This document shows positions 27,842 to 36,508 of a stretch of DNA of 43,986 bases, in pieces. Source of the stretch: an uncultured Robinsoniella sp. (lineage in GTDB: Bacteria; Bacillota; Clostridia; Lachnospirales; Lachnospiraceae); NCBI GenBank assembly GCA_900539655.1, contig UQCR01000056.1:1-43986 (forward strand), in the 5' to 3' direction. The position numbers were made by a program, and so were the translations under genes. Position 1 is the stretch's first letter. Every line of letters starts with the position of its first letter. The notes below the pieces were generated by a model that made no database searches, had not been told where the DNA came from, and saw nothing but the letters and a program-made list of their open reading frames with translations.

Positions 27842-27978
27842 GTGTATCCTGGTCCTTCCTTTTTCTAACACGATCTAATACAGCATTACGTAAATGACTG
27901 TGAATAGATTGTCTGATATCTGCGTCAGGCGTGCTTCTGCGAAGCGACAGAGCAATGGGCTACGATCTTTGCACTGAA

Positions 27979-28008
27979 AGACGGTATCCCAAATCCGGGA
28001 TACCGTCT
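27979..28008 (-). terminator. Terminator downstream of the purO-like gene
   Basis: AGACGGTATCCC and GGGATACCGTCT form a perfect 12-bp stem with a 6-nt loop, about 20 bp past the stop codon on the minus strand, followed by TTTC. Confidence 0.75.
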
Positions 28009-28028
28009 GGCTTATCACTTATGGAATT

Positions 28029-28742
28029 TTATTTATTTTTATTCATAATTCTTGTTTCATAAGTACCATCTGCAATATCGATAAAACGTACAAACAGAGA
28101 CACTTTATTATCCTCATTCAGGCTTGTCCATAATGCATCGGTAAATGCATCAATATCATCCGGGATTGCAACTAATTTCGGCTCTCCCTCAAAGCTTGGA
28201 AGGGGATCCCCATCACACTGGTAGGTATGGATAAAATGTCCCTCTCCTGCTACGCAGTTTTCATATGCAAAGGTATAACGGTTGCAGGAATCCGGATTAC
28301 CATTGTCGCTTTTTAAGATTGACATGGCATAATTATATTTTCCATTTTCTAAATGCATGATTCCGGAAATACGAGGGGTATAATTAGGTGCGTCCGGCTC
28401 AAACTCTCTGCTGCGAAGAGACTGCTCAAATGTCATCTGCCTGTCCATTCCCTCATAGATGGTATCAGTCTGATCCCCATTGGTCACGATGGTTTTATTG
28501 CCCAGTACACGCACCGGTGCATAAATAATCAGGCTTGGATCGGTAAGCTTGGATGGATCAAACGCCTGTGTACGGATTCCTTCACCATCTTCTACAAATA
28601 TACGGTTTCTGCTGTTCTCGCTTCTTCCCATGATAAAGTAAGCAGTTACAGCTTTCGTCCCGTCTGCTGATCTGCCGATTACAATTCCTCTGCCCGGATA
28701 TGTATTCTGCTGCAAATCCTGTTCAATTGAAATCATCTTCAT
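28029..28742 (-). CDS. PurO-like IMP cyclohydrolase
   Basis: This 237-aa protein resembles the archaeal PurO IMP cyclohydrolase family (PF07826), which closes the purine ring of FAICAR to give IMP. The N-terminal YPGRGIVIGRS and GRSENSRNR segments fit the family. Bacteria usually use PurH for this step, but PurO-like proteins also occur in Clostridia. The ATG at 28742 follows AAAGGAGAAAAGATA; an upstream in-frame ATG at 28766 lacks a site. It is a single gene with its own terminator. The reaction is inferred from the family. Confidence 0.75.
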   Translation of the reverse strand: MKMISIEQDLQQNTYPGRGIVIGRSADGTKAVTAYFIMGRSENSRNRIFVEDGEGIRTQAFDPSKLTDPSLIIYAPVRVLGNKTIVTNGDQTDTIYEGMDRQMTFEQSLRSREFEPDAPNYTPRISGIMHLENGKYNYAMSILKSDNGNPDSCNRYTFAYENCVAGEGHFIHTYQCDGDPLPSFEGEPKLVAIPDDIDAFTDALWTSLNEDNKVSLFVRFIDIADGTYETRIMNKNK

Positions 28743-28870
28743 TATCTTTTCTCCTTTGCTCTGCATGTTTTGTTTAAATGTTATTTTACCGCTATTTTTA
28801 TTATATACTATTTTGCCGTTCTGTCGATATATATTTTCAAAATACTTAATGATGGCTACCTTGCATAAAA

Positions 28871-30670
28871 TTATCTATTACTACGCATATCCGTCATTCC
28901 ATACTTCCTTAGCGCTGCATGAAAAGACGAATGTCTGGGAAATGCTGATCTGAATTGATTGAGAACCGTTTGTTTTGCATTAGCATCCCCTATCGATTCC
29001 TTCACCTCACCTAAAGCCGCCGCTAATGCAGCTACTTCCTCATAATGAGCCCGGAATTGTCCTGATACAATCCCCTTTACTCTTTTATCAATCATCTGCT
29101 CTAAATACTCTAAATATTTCTCCATCTGCTCCTCTGACAAGCAGTACCCTTTCTTCCAACGGCAAAAGCATTTCCAGAACACATCTCTTTTTTTTGATCC
29201 CGTCAATTCATCGTTTCTATATTCATTATAAAATTTTGTTCCACTATAATATACACTGGCTTTAAAGTCCATCTCCATGATCACTTTATCTGCCATCTGC
29301 ATACACCCTTGTTTCAGATTATCTTCCTTGAAAAGAAGTAGTAAAAATAATGCTATGCCACATTTAATAAATCTTCCAGACCAACCCAATGCCTGTTTTT
29401 CCGCTCGGCACTTCTCCATGGACTCATTAAAATTCCCGCATAAGAACCACAGAATATCACGCTCTCTTTCTGATACGCAATTTTCCTCTAGTTCTTTTAA
29501 AAATCCATTCCTTGCATTCCCTCCATGCTTTGCAAACCGAATTATTTTCACTGCGGCATCCCTGTACCTCTGCGGCTCACCGCTTTCCGCCATAATTCTC
29601 AGAAAGTTTACTGGTGTTGTACTGGATTCTAAGGCTAACATCCAGCAATCTTCAGCATAATCTTCCTCTCCCATCCATATGGATGACTCTGCCGTCTTAA
29701 GGGCGATCTCGCTTCTCAGAATATATTTTTTATCTATCTTCTCAAGCGCTTCTTTACCTACCAACAGCTGCCTTTCGTAATCATGTAATCGCTCAAGCCC
29801 CATTAACACTTCTAAGTATAAGGAAGGATGCTTTTCATATGCTATACGCGCAACATCCAGCATCTTGTCCTCTCCCCGTTGGAAATTGACAGCCTCTTTT
29901 AGTAACCTCGCCTCTTTATCGCCAGCAGCATTGCAAAGCAATTCAATCCACGAATCCCAGAACTCCGGCAATTCTCCTAACTCTTCCCGTCCAAGGCTAA
30001 GCATGTCTTCGATACGAATATTTTCAAAAAAATGGACCTCAAAATAAACATACAGCCTCCTGGCCCGCTCCTCCTTCGGGCACGTCTGATACACAGCATA
30101 CAATGTATGTAGTGCCAGATTAGTAAGATTTATGGATACCAGCCCATTCCCTGTCAGCTCCTCTAATCCCATGGTGAAAGAATCACCATCATTTTCAACC
30201 ATAACCTCCGTATCCAGGAGCAAGTCAAACATATCACTGGCTTCCATATAAAACCCGTCTATCACGCAGCGCAAAAGGAATTGGTAACCTTGCTCATATA
30301 TCTGGCATATCCCATTTGGATCCTCATATTCCCAGTCCCCATCATCACTCCAATCCCCCTGAGAATAATCTTCATAATATTCTGCCTGCAGATATAACTC
30401 TTCTTCTTCAATCTGACTAAACAACTCCGTCAATCGGTTAAATTCAACCTGGACTTCTTTCTCGTCTACAAGTTTCTTCACTGCCTTCAGGCTCTTCTGA
30501 TCGGGGCATAAATTATATACTGCTCCAATTTCATCCAGTATCTGCAAAAATTCACTTCTTTCTTTATCCGGTACCTTACGCGCAATGCTGTGAATAAAAC
30601 AACACAGTTCTTCTTTGCTTAATTTTTCTACACTTTGATCAACTGATTCCGTAAATTCTTTTAAATTCAT
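28871..30670 (-). CDS. Large acidic cytoplasmic protein of unknown function
   Basis: I do not recognise a family. From ATG 30670 (AAAGGATG ahead) the product is 599 aa, without signal peptide or membrane segments. An N-terminal helical region (about 1-90) is followed by a highly acidic, aromatic stretch (EEEELYLQAEYYEDYSQGDW, then SDDGDWEYED) and a long series of predicted helices with regular spacing of aromatic and alanine residues, as in helical repeat (TPR-like) proteins. It is transcribed divergently from the pgl operon. A start at 30694 is also possible. A scaffold role is conceivable but unsupported. Confidence 0.75.
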   Translation of the reverse strand: MNLKEFTESVDQSVEKLSKEELCCFIHSIARKVPDKERSEFLQILDEIGAVYNLCPDQKSLKAVKKLVDEKEVQVEFNRLTELFSQIEEEELYLQAEYYEDYSQGDWSDDGDWEYEDPNGICQIYEQGYQFLLRCVIDGFYMEASDMFDLLLDTEVMVENDGDSFTMGLEELTGNGLVSINLTNLALHTLYAVYQTCPKEERARRLYVYFEVHFFENIRIEDMLSLGREELGELPEFWDSWIELLCNAAGDKEARLLKEAVNFQRGEDKMLDVARIAYEKHPSLYLEVLMGLERLHDYERQLLVGKEALEKIDKKYILRSEIALKTAESSIWMGEEDYAEDCWMLALESSTTPVNFLRIMAESGEPQRYRDAAVKIIRFAKHGGNARNGFLKELEENCVSERERDILWFLCGNFNESMEKCRAEKQALGWSGRFIKCGIALFLLLLFKEDNLKQGCMQMADKVIMEMDFKASVYYSGTKFYNEYRNDELTGSKKRDVFWKCFCRWKKGYCLSEEQMEKYLEYLEQMIDKRVKGIVSGQFRAHYEEVAALAAALGEVKESIGDANAKQTVLNQFRSAFPRHSSFHAALRKYGMTDMRSNR

Positions 30671-30798
30671 AGTATGATCACATCCTTTTTTCATTGGTAA
30701 AATATTGAAGCACGGTTTTATATATTTTATCATATTAAATATTCTGTAGCAATATGATATGGTTTTCCATCCTCAAAAAACCGGCAAAATATATTGTC

Positions 30799-30827
30799 TT
30801 GACACAATAAGCTCAAAGTCATATAAT
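30799..30827 (+). promoter_or_regulatory. Consensus sigma-A promoter of the pgl-gnd-zwf operon
   Basis: TTGACA (30799-30804), a 17-bp spacer and TATAAT (30822-30827) match both consensus hexamers exactly. This predicts a leader of about 170 nt before pgl. The leader contains nested complementary segments TTGCC/GGCAA (30899-30903, 30936-30940), AAAT/ATTT and CCCT/AGGG (30909-30912, 30920-30923) and two GTTACACT copies. No gene is supported in 30671-31003. Confidence 0.85.
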
Positions 30828-31003
30828 CAATAATAATAACTATTACTAAATTATAAAATATAGTATCTTATCATCATTACAGCATATTTTACTATAGGTT
30901 GCCAAATGCCCTTTATGCCAGGGAATATTTGATAAGGCAAAGGTTACACTAAAAGAAACACAGTTACACTCAAACCCCGTATTCTTAGTCAGGGAGGATT
31001 GAC

Positions 31004-32107
31004 ATGAACATATTAGACGGTTATATCGGAACATACTATTCTGAAAAAAGTCCGGGAATTTTTCAATTTCGTTTTAATACAATTACAGGGGCATTAACCG
31101 TTCCCGCCCTGTTATACGAAGCAAAAAATGCAAAATGCTCAGCACTTTGGGGTTCTTTACTTGCAGCACCTTTAGAGAAAGACGGCAGGGCGGGAATCTG
31201 TATCTGGGATACATCTTCCAGTTCACCGGTACAAAGTGAGATTTTTACAGAATCTAAAACAGCGTGCTTCATAGTACAGGACAGCACTTATATTTTCACA
31301 GCTAATTACCACGAAGGAACCGTCTTAATTTATCGGAAAGCGCCGGAAGGTCTGGTTCTCCACAAAAAAATTGAAATTGCACCTATGGCTGGATGTCATC
31401 AGATACTTTTCCATGATCACTATCTGCTGGTTCCATGTCTGGAATTAGATGAAATACGTATATTCGACAGGGAATTTGACTATCGGCCTGCCGGTAAAAT
31501 TGTATTTCCAAAGGGAAGCGGTCCACGACACGGTATTTTTAACAGAAGCCATACCCATTTGTACGTAGTCACTGAACGCAGTAATGAACTGTTTACCTTC
31601 GATTTGGGCTGTGATTTATGCGGCGATTCAGGCAACGGTTTGAACGGTGATTTATGCAGCAATTCAGACAACGGTTTGAACGGTGATTTGGCTGATGATT
31701 TTTGCGTCAATTCAGGCAGCGATTTAGACTTTGAACTTGTCTCACAGATTTCAGTTCTGAATCCGGAATCAGGAAATGGGAACGCTTCTGCAGCTATCCG
31801 CCTTTCACCGGATGAACACTTTTTATATGTCTCCGTAAGGGGTGCCGATTTTATTACGGTGATCTCCCTCACCGGCACTTCTCCTCTGGCAGTGCAGTAT
31901 GCTTCCTGCCAGGGCAGTCATCCCAGAGATTTTATACTGTCACCCAACGGCCGCTTCCTTCTTATCGTAAACCGCACTTCTAACGAACTGGTATGCATGT
32001 GCAGAAACAGCATCACCGGATTTCTGGAAGAAGTCTGTTCCAGAGTTCCTGTACCGGAAGGTGTGGGAATTATACTGGATACGCATACGGAGAAGGAACA
32101 CAAATAA
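31004..32107 (+). CDS. pgl: 6-phosphogluconolactonase (beta-propeller lactonase type)
   Basis: This 367-aa protein belongs to the YbhE/Pgl-type lactonase family (seven-bladed propeller) and hydrolyses 6-phosphogluconolactone. Family features are KGSGPRHGIFN, RLSPDEHFLYVSVRG and the final SHPRDFILSPNGRFL. The next two genes are gnd and zwf, which makes the assignment firm. Residues about 203-242 hold a low-complexity insertion of repeated GDLCSNSDNGLN-like units. The start follows AGGGAGGATTGAC. Confidence 0.9.
   Translation: MNILDGYIGTYYSEKSPGIFQFRFNTITGALTVPALLYEAKNAKCSALWGSLLAAPLEKDGRAGICIWDTSSSSPVQSEIFTESKTACFIVQDSTYIFTANYHEGTVLIYRKAPEGLVLHKKIEIAPMAGCHQILFHDHYLLVPCLELDEIRIFDREFDYRPAGKIVFPKGSGPRHGIFNRSHTHLYVVTERSNELFTFDLGCDLCGDSGNGLNGDLCSNSDNGLNGDLADDFCVNSGSDLDFELVSQISVLNPESGNGNASAAIRLSPDEHFLYVSVRGADFITVISLTGTSPLAVQYASCQGSHPRDFILSPNGRFLLIVNRTSNELVCMCRNSITGFLEEVCSRVPVPEGVGIILDTHTEKEHK
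31610..31729 (+). repeat. In-frame tandem repeat inside pgl
   Basis: A 36-bp unit is at 31610-31645 and again, nearly identical, at 31646-31681; a third, diverged 48-bp unit follows (31682-31729). All keep the reading frame and code for Asp/Asn/Gly-rich CDLCGDSGNGLN-like peptide. It looks like a surface-loop expansion between propeller blades. Confidence 0.85.
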
Positions 32108-32119
32108 TGCTGTTCAATA

Positions 32120-32272
32120 TCAGATTTACACTTTATGTAGGGTAATACGGGAAAACCGTGCCCCCGCTGTACAGGAATCATATAGCTGAAGGAAAATTAT
32201 AATAAGAAAGGATGCCACATATTTTATCCTTCAGCACAATAGAATGTGGCAGTGTTGCATGGGAACATGCAA
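32120..32272 (+). promoter_or_regulatory. Structured RNA leader before gnd (possible variant cobalamin-type riboswitch)
   Basis: The 182-bp gap between pgl and gnd can form several perfect stems. GCTGAAGGA (32185-32193) pairs with TCCTTCAGC (32227-32235). TGCCACAT (32213-32220) pairs with ATGTGGCA (32244-32251). These two interlock, so they are mutually exclusive or form a pseudoknot. TTGCATG (32255-32261) pairs with CATGCAA (32266-32272) across a GGAA tetraloop, 17 nt before the start codon. Upstream, AATACGGGAAAA, GCCCCCGCTGTA and AAAGGATGCC resemble shortened pieces of the conserved core of cobalamin riboswitches. The stem-loops are seen; the riboswitch reading is inference. Confidence 0.45.
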
Positions 32273-32289
32273 TGCTTAAGGGATACAGA

Positions 32290-33705
32290 ATGAAAAAATT
32301 AGATATAGGAATTATAGGATTAGCAGTTATGGGCAGAAGCCTGGCACTTAACATGGCGGACCATGGATTTTTGGTTGGCGGATATAACAGAAGCCGGGAG
32401 GTAACTGATACGCTTACAAAGGAACACCCTCATGAAAATTTCGTACCATATTACGATTTAAAAGAGATGGTCGAAGCACTGGAAGCTCCAAGAAAAATAA
32501 TGCTGATGATTCAGGCTGGGAAACCGGTTGATCTTGTAATAGACCAGTTAATCTCACTGCTTCAGCCGGGTGACATCATTATGGATGGCGGAAACTCATT
32601 TTTTGAAGATACCAGAAGGCGTTACACTTTACTGGAAAAAAAGGGTATCCATTACTACGGTGTAGGAATTTCCGGCGGTGAAAAAGGAGCGCGTTTCGGT
32701 CCATCTATTATGCCTGGTGGAAACAGGAATACCTATGATGAAATTAAACCTGTTCTGGAAGCAATTGCAGCCCGCGCAAAAGGAGAACCTTGCTGCAGTT
32801 ACATGGGACCGGACGGTGCCGGACACTACGTAAAAATGGTCCACAACGGAATTGAGTATGCGGATATGCAGCTGATCGCAGAATCTTATCTGCTGCTTAA
32901 ATATGCAGGCGGATATGATAATCAGGAAATCGGGGAGATATTTGCCCGGTGGAACCAGGGAGAGCTGCAAAGTTACCTGATCGGGATCACGGCAGACATC
33001 TTCCAGGAAAAAGATGATTTCCAGGAAGGAGAGCTTTTGGATTATATTCTGGACAGTGCCCAGCAGAAAGGTACCGGAAGATGGGCGAGTATTGAAGCCT
33101 TAAAGCAGGGCGTAGATATCTCCATGATTACGGCAGCCTGCAACGCAAGGATTATGTCAAACCGCATAGATGAACGCAAGGAAGCCGGAGAACGTCTGCA
33201 TGGACCTTCCCCCTCTTCTTCCAGACAACATGATGAATACTTTGCTGAAATTGTCCGGGAAGGGCTTTATGCAGCTAAAATCGCTGCTTATGCCCAGGGT
33301 TTTGCCATGTTAAAAGATGCTTCTGCACTCTACGGCTGGAACCTGGATTTTGGCAATATTGCCGCCATCTTCCGTGCAGGATGCATTATTCAGGCTGAAT
33401 TCCTCAATGATATTACACTTGCTTTCCGTAAGAATCCCACACTGGATAATCTGATACTGGACGAATTCTTCTTATCCAGAGTTGACCATAATCTTAAGAG
33501 CCTTCGGACTGCTGTAATTACCGGAATCAACAACGGACTTCCCATGCCTGCAATGGCGAATGCCCTATCCTATATAGATGCCTTCCGGGGCAAGGCAGTA
33601 GGGGCAAATCTGATTCAGGCACAGCGGGACTGCTTTGGTGCCCACACTTATAAACGAATCGACAGGGATGGCAGCTTCCATCACGATTGGGGGAAATTAT
33701 CATGA
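32290..33705 (+). CDS. gnd: 6-phosphogluconate dehydrogenase (decarboxylating)
   Basis: This enzyme (471 aa from ATG 32290) oxidises 6-phosphogluconate to ribulose 5-phosphate with NADP. The Rossmann motif GLAVMGRSLALNMADHG is near the N-terminus, followed by the family patterns GISGGEKGARFGPSIMPGG and GHYVKMVHNGIEY with the catalytic lysine and substrate-binding His-Asn. A longer frame from 32212 runs through the structured leader and would exceed the usual length; the chosen ATG has AAGGGATACAGA before it. It overlaps zwf by an ATGA junction. Confidence 0.95.
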   Translation: MKKLDIGIIGLAVMGRSLALNMADHGFLVGGYNRSREVTDTLTKEHPHENFVPYYDLKEMVEALEAPRKIMLMIQAGKPVDLVIDQLISLLQPGDIIMDGGNSFFEDTRRRYTLLEKKGIHYYGVGISGGEKGARFGPSIMPGGNRNTYDEIKPVLEAIAARAKGEPCCSYMGPDGAGHYVKMVHNGIEYADMQLIAESYLLLKYAGGYDNQEIGEIFARWNQGELQSYLIGITADIFQEKDDFQEGELLDYILDSAQQKGTGRWASIEALKQGVDISMITAACNARIMSNRIDERKEAGERLHGPSPSSSRQHDEYFAEIVREGLYAAKIAAYAQGFAMLKDASALYGWNLDFGNIAAIFRAGCIIQAEFLNDITLAFRKNPTLDNLILDEFFLSRVDHNLKSLRTAVITGINNGLPMPAMANALSYIDAFRGKAVGANLIQAQRDCFGAHTYKRIDRDGSFHHDWGKLS

Positions 33706-35099
33706 AACAAAACCTGACTTTTACTATATTTGGCGGAACCGGTGACCTGACATTCCGTAAGCTTTTACCGGCCCTTTACAATATGTGCGTCTCCGGACGC
33801 CTTGGGACGGAAGACCGGATCGTTATTATCGGAAGGCGCAGTTACAGCGATGAGGATTACCGGACAATTGCCAGGGACTGGGTATCCGAATTTTCCAGAC
33901 TGCCTTATACCGAAGAGGATTTTGCCAATTTTGCATCCCGAATCCATTATTATCAGATGGATTTTTCAGACCATGAGGCATATGAAGGCTTAAACCGTTA
34001 TTACCAGGAACACAAGCTTTACACCCATATCTTCTATTTTGCAGTGGCCCCCCGTTTCTTTGGGATCATTGTAGAAGGACTGACAGGTGTAGACGGTGCA
34101 GAAAACGGAAAGGTAATCATTGAGAAGCCTTTTGGTGAAACGCTGGAGGCTGCGGATGCGCTAAATCAAAAAATGGAGTCTTTCTTTTCACCTGATCAGA
34201 TTTACCGTATAGATCATTATCTGGGAAAAGAAATGGTTCGTAATATCCAGACCATTCGCTTTACCAATCCTATTTTCAGCAACCTTTGGAGTGCAGAGCA
34301 TATTGAATGCATCCAGATTTCTGCCCTGGAAGATGTAGGCGTGGAAACAAGAGGCGGATATTACGATTCCAGCGGAGCACTGAAGGATATGGTACAGAAT
34401 CATCTGTTCCAGATCTTGTCTATCGTGGCAATGGAACAGCCGGAACAGTTTTCCGGATCAGAAATGCATGCGGAACAGATTAAAGTACTGCGCTCCCTGC
34501 GTCCGGTAAAGGCAAAAAATATAAAAGATTCCCTTCTTCTTGGACAGTATGATGGCTATCTGGAGGAAAAAAATGTAGCACCGGATTCTGCAACGGAGAC
34601 TTATGCCGCCCTCCGCCTCTTTGTAGACAATAAGCGTTGGAAAAACATGCCCTTCTATATCCGCACCGGTAAGAAACTGGGGCATCGGGAAATGGACGTG
34701 GCGATTGTATTCCGTCGCTCCTCACCAGAGATTGCACCAAACATTTTAAATATTAAAATACAGCCAACGGAGGGCGTATACCTCCAGTTCAATATCAAAA
34801 ACCCCGGCGATACCGATGAAATCATTCAGACTAAAATGGATTTCTGTCAGAGCTGTCTGGATATATTCCGAATAAATACACCGGAAGCTTATGAACGGAT
34901 GCTGGATGCTTGTATGCAGGGTGAGCGTTCCTGGTTCTCCCAATGGGATCAGATCGAAACCAGCTGGAAATTTATCGAAAATATTCGTAAGGTATACTAC
35001 AAACAAAAACTTCCCGTATATTCTTATACACCGGAAACCAATGGTCCTGCTGAAGCTGACGAATTCCTTCATCATTATAATCATGAATGGTTTGAATAG
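33702..35099 (+). CDS. zwf: Glucose-6-phosphate 1-dehydrogenase
   Basis: This 465-aa enzyme makes 6-phosphogluconolactone and NADPH. The N-terminal dinucleotide motif GGTGDLTFRKLLPALY and the active-site motif RIDHYLGKE (catalytic His/Lys) are present, as is EKPFG. It is the last gene of the pgl-gnd-zwf operon and shares ATGA with gnd, so the two are translationally coupled. The gene order reverses the reaction order. No clear terminator was found in the 20 bp before the convergent lysR-type gene. Confidence 0.95.
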   Translation: MKQNLTFTIFGGTGDLTFRKLLPALYNMCVSGRLGTEDRIVIIGRRSYSDEDYRTIARDWVSEFSRLPYTEEDFANFASRIHYYQMDFSDHEAYEGLNRYYQEHKLYTHIFYFAVAPRFFGIIVEGLTGVDGAENGKVIIEKPFGETLEAADALNQKMESFFSPDQIYRIDHYLGKEMVRNIQTIRFTNPIFSNLWSAEHIECIQISALEDVGVETRGGYYDSSGALKDMVQNHLFQILSIVAMEQPEQFSGSEMHAEQIKVLRSLRPVKAKNIKDSLLLGQYDGYLEEKNVAPDSATETYAALRLFVDNKRWKNMPFYIRTGKKLGHREMDVAIVFRRSSPEIAPNILNIKIQPTEGVYLQFNIKNPGDTDEIIQTKMDFCQSCLDIFRINTPEAYERMLDACMQGERSWFSQWDQIETSWKFIENIRKVYYKQKLPVYSYTPETNGPAEADEFLHHYNHEWFE

Positions 35100-35119
35100 A
35101 AAAGCAACACTCCTATTCC

Positions 35120-35995
35120 TTATTCCACAGTTGAAAAGATCCTGTTTTTAAAATCCGCCACTGCTTTTTTCTGCGTCTTTAGCTCTTTGGTAATAAAATA
35201 ACTTTGAATTACCGGCGCAGCAAAATCCAGCAGCGGAATTTCTCTTAACCTTTGATCCGCAAGATATTTTCCCACAAAGCTGCGGGGCAGAAAACTGTAT
35301 CCGATTCCATCCAGCAGATAGGGGAGCAGTTTCGTACTTTTGTCAATTTCAAATGGAAATGGATTCTTCTTCGGGAACATATCCCGCATAAAATTACCGC
35401 CTTCTCCCAGCACAAAATCGCAGTAAAGATAGTACAAATTCTGTAGTATGTCCTTGGTAACGCCTTGTTCATGCTCTGTATTATCCCATGCCGTAACCAA
35501 TACCAGTTCATCCGTCTGAAACGGAATACAGGTAAATCCAATCCGCTCTGCAGGGACAAAAGTAAAGATAACATCCAAAGTTCCATCCTGTAACATCCTT
35601 ATCAGCGTATTGGAATGGTCAATGATGACTTTCACTGAAATGTCCGGACATTCCCGCAATATCCTGGACATGCATTTGGTTAAATGGCAGTCGTATACCG
35701 TATTGACTGTTCCTATGCGCAAATGTTCTGAAAAGCTGTGCAGCATCCCCAGTTCCATAACCGCCGTGTGCTCCAGCTCCACAATACGCTTGGCATAGGG
35801 AAGAAAACGCCGCCCTTCTTCTGTCAGTTCCACTGACTTCTTCTGCCTGATAAAAAGCTTCTTCCCCAGCTCCTTTTCTAATTCCATAATGCGGTTTGTC
35901 ACCGTGGACTGGACAATATAGTACTGGTCTGCCGTCTGGGTAAAATTTTTAAGTTCCGACAGGGTAAGAAATGTTTTTAAATTTTCAATATTCAT
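35120..35995 (-). CDS. LysR-family transcriptional regulator
   Basis: This 291-aa regulator has the LysR winged HTH at 1-60 (LSELKNFTQTADQYYIVQSTVTNRIMELE pattern) and a periplasmic-binding-protein-like effector domain at about 88-290. It is encoded opposite lysA, the arrangement of E. coli lysR-lysA, so control of lysA in response to lysine or diaminopimelate is a fair inference. A GAGGATAAAAACGT segment precedes the ATG. Confidence 0.85.
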   Translation of the reverse strand: MNIENLKTFLTLSELKNFTQTADQYYIVQSTVTNRIMELEKELGKKLFIRQKKSVELTEEGRRFLPYAKRIVELEHTAVMELGMLHSFSEHLRIGTVNTVYDCHLTKCMSRILRECPDISVKVIIDHSNTLIRMLQDGTLDVIFTFVPAERIGFTCIPFQTDELVLVTAWDNTEHEQGVTKDILQNLYYLYCDFVLGEGGNFMRDMFPKKNPFPFEIDKSTKLLPYLLDGIGYSFLPRSFVGKYLADQRLREIPLLDFAAPVIQSYFITKELKTQKKAVADFKNRIFSTVE

Positions 35996-36015
35996 ACGTT
36001 TTTATCCTCTCGTTC

Positions 36016-36032
36016 AATCGATATTATCGATT
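36016..36032. promoter_or_regulatory. Palindrome upstream of lysR-type gene
   Basis: AATCGATATTATCGATT is a perfect 8+1+8 inverted repeat 20 bp before the LysR start codon. Position and symmetry suit an autoregulatory LysR-type site. Confidence 0.55.
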
Positions 36033-36080
36033 ATATCCTCCATAAAGATTCATTATACAAATGATAAATAAAACGTTATA

Positions 36081-36096
36081 ATAAGTCAAGACTTAT
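36081..36096. promoter_or_regulatory. Second palindrome and lysR promoter
   Basis: ATAAGTCAAGACTTAT is a perfect 7+2+7 inverted repeat. On the minus strand it contains TTGACT, which with TATCAT 17 bp further on forms a plausible lysR promoter, so binding here could block transcription. Confidence 0.5.
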
Positions 36097-36203
36097 ATTT
36101 TATTCCTGCAAGCAATATGCAGATTTGATGCATTTTCAGATTTAACCTGCGATTGCCGGGAATGTCAAATCACTGTAATTATCACTCAAAACGAATATAC
36201 CAA

Positions 36204-36496
36204 ATGGCTCATATAAATGAATTTACACATTATATCGTAGCAAATATACCAAATGGCTCATATAAACTAATTTACACATTATTTCATAGCAAATATACAA
36301 ATGGCTCACTATAAATTAATTTATACATTATTTCATAACGAATAAACCAATGGTTCATATTCATTTATTTACACATTATTTTATAGCGAATATACCAAAT
36401 AGCTCATATGAACTATGTTACATATTATTTCATAGCAAATATACAAATGGCTCATTATAAATTAATTTACACAATATTTCATAACAAACTACATGG
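36204..36496 (+). repeat. Tandem 48-49 bp repeats upstream of lysA
   Basis: Six copies begin at 36204, 36253, 36301, 36350, 36399 and 36447 with ATGGCTCA or a close variant, and a seventh, partial copy starts at 36493. The shared core is ATGGCTCATATAA, then TTTACACATTATTTCATAGC and AAATATAC. Each unit can supply TTTACA and, 17 bp on, TATACC/TATACA, a promoter-like pair that spans the boundary to the next copy. The partial last copy becomes CATGGAGG, which is the lysA ribosome binding site. No spacers occur, so this is not a CRISPR array. Confidence 0.9.
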
Positions 36497-36508
36497 AGGT
36501 AATATATC

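Noticed and set aside
32212..32289. Longer N-terminus of Gnd
   Set aside because: It runs through the structured leader, adds 26 residues before the Rossmann motif and has no better ribosome site than the ATG at 32290.
36204..36496. CRISPR array
   Set aside because: The units are contiguous and similar over their whole 48-49 bp; there are no unique spacers and no cas genes.
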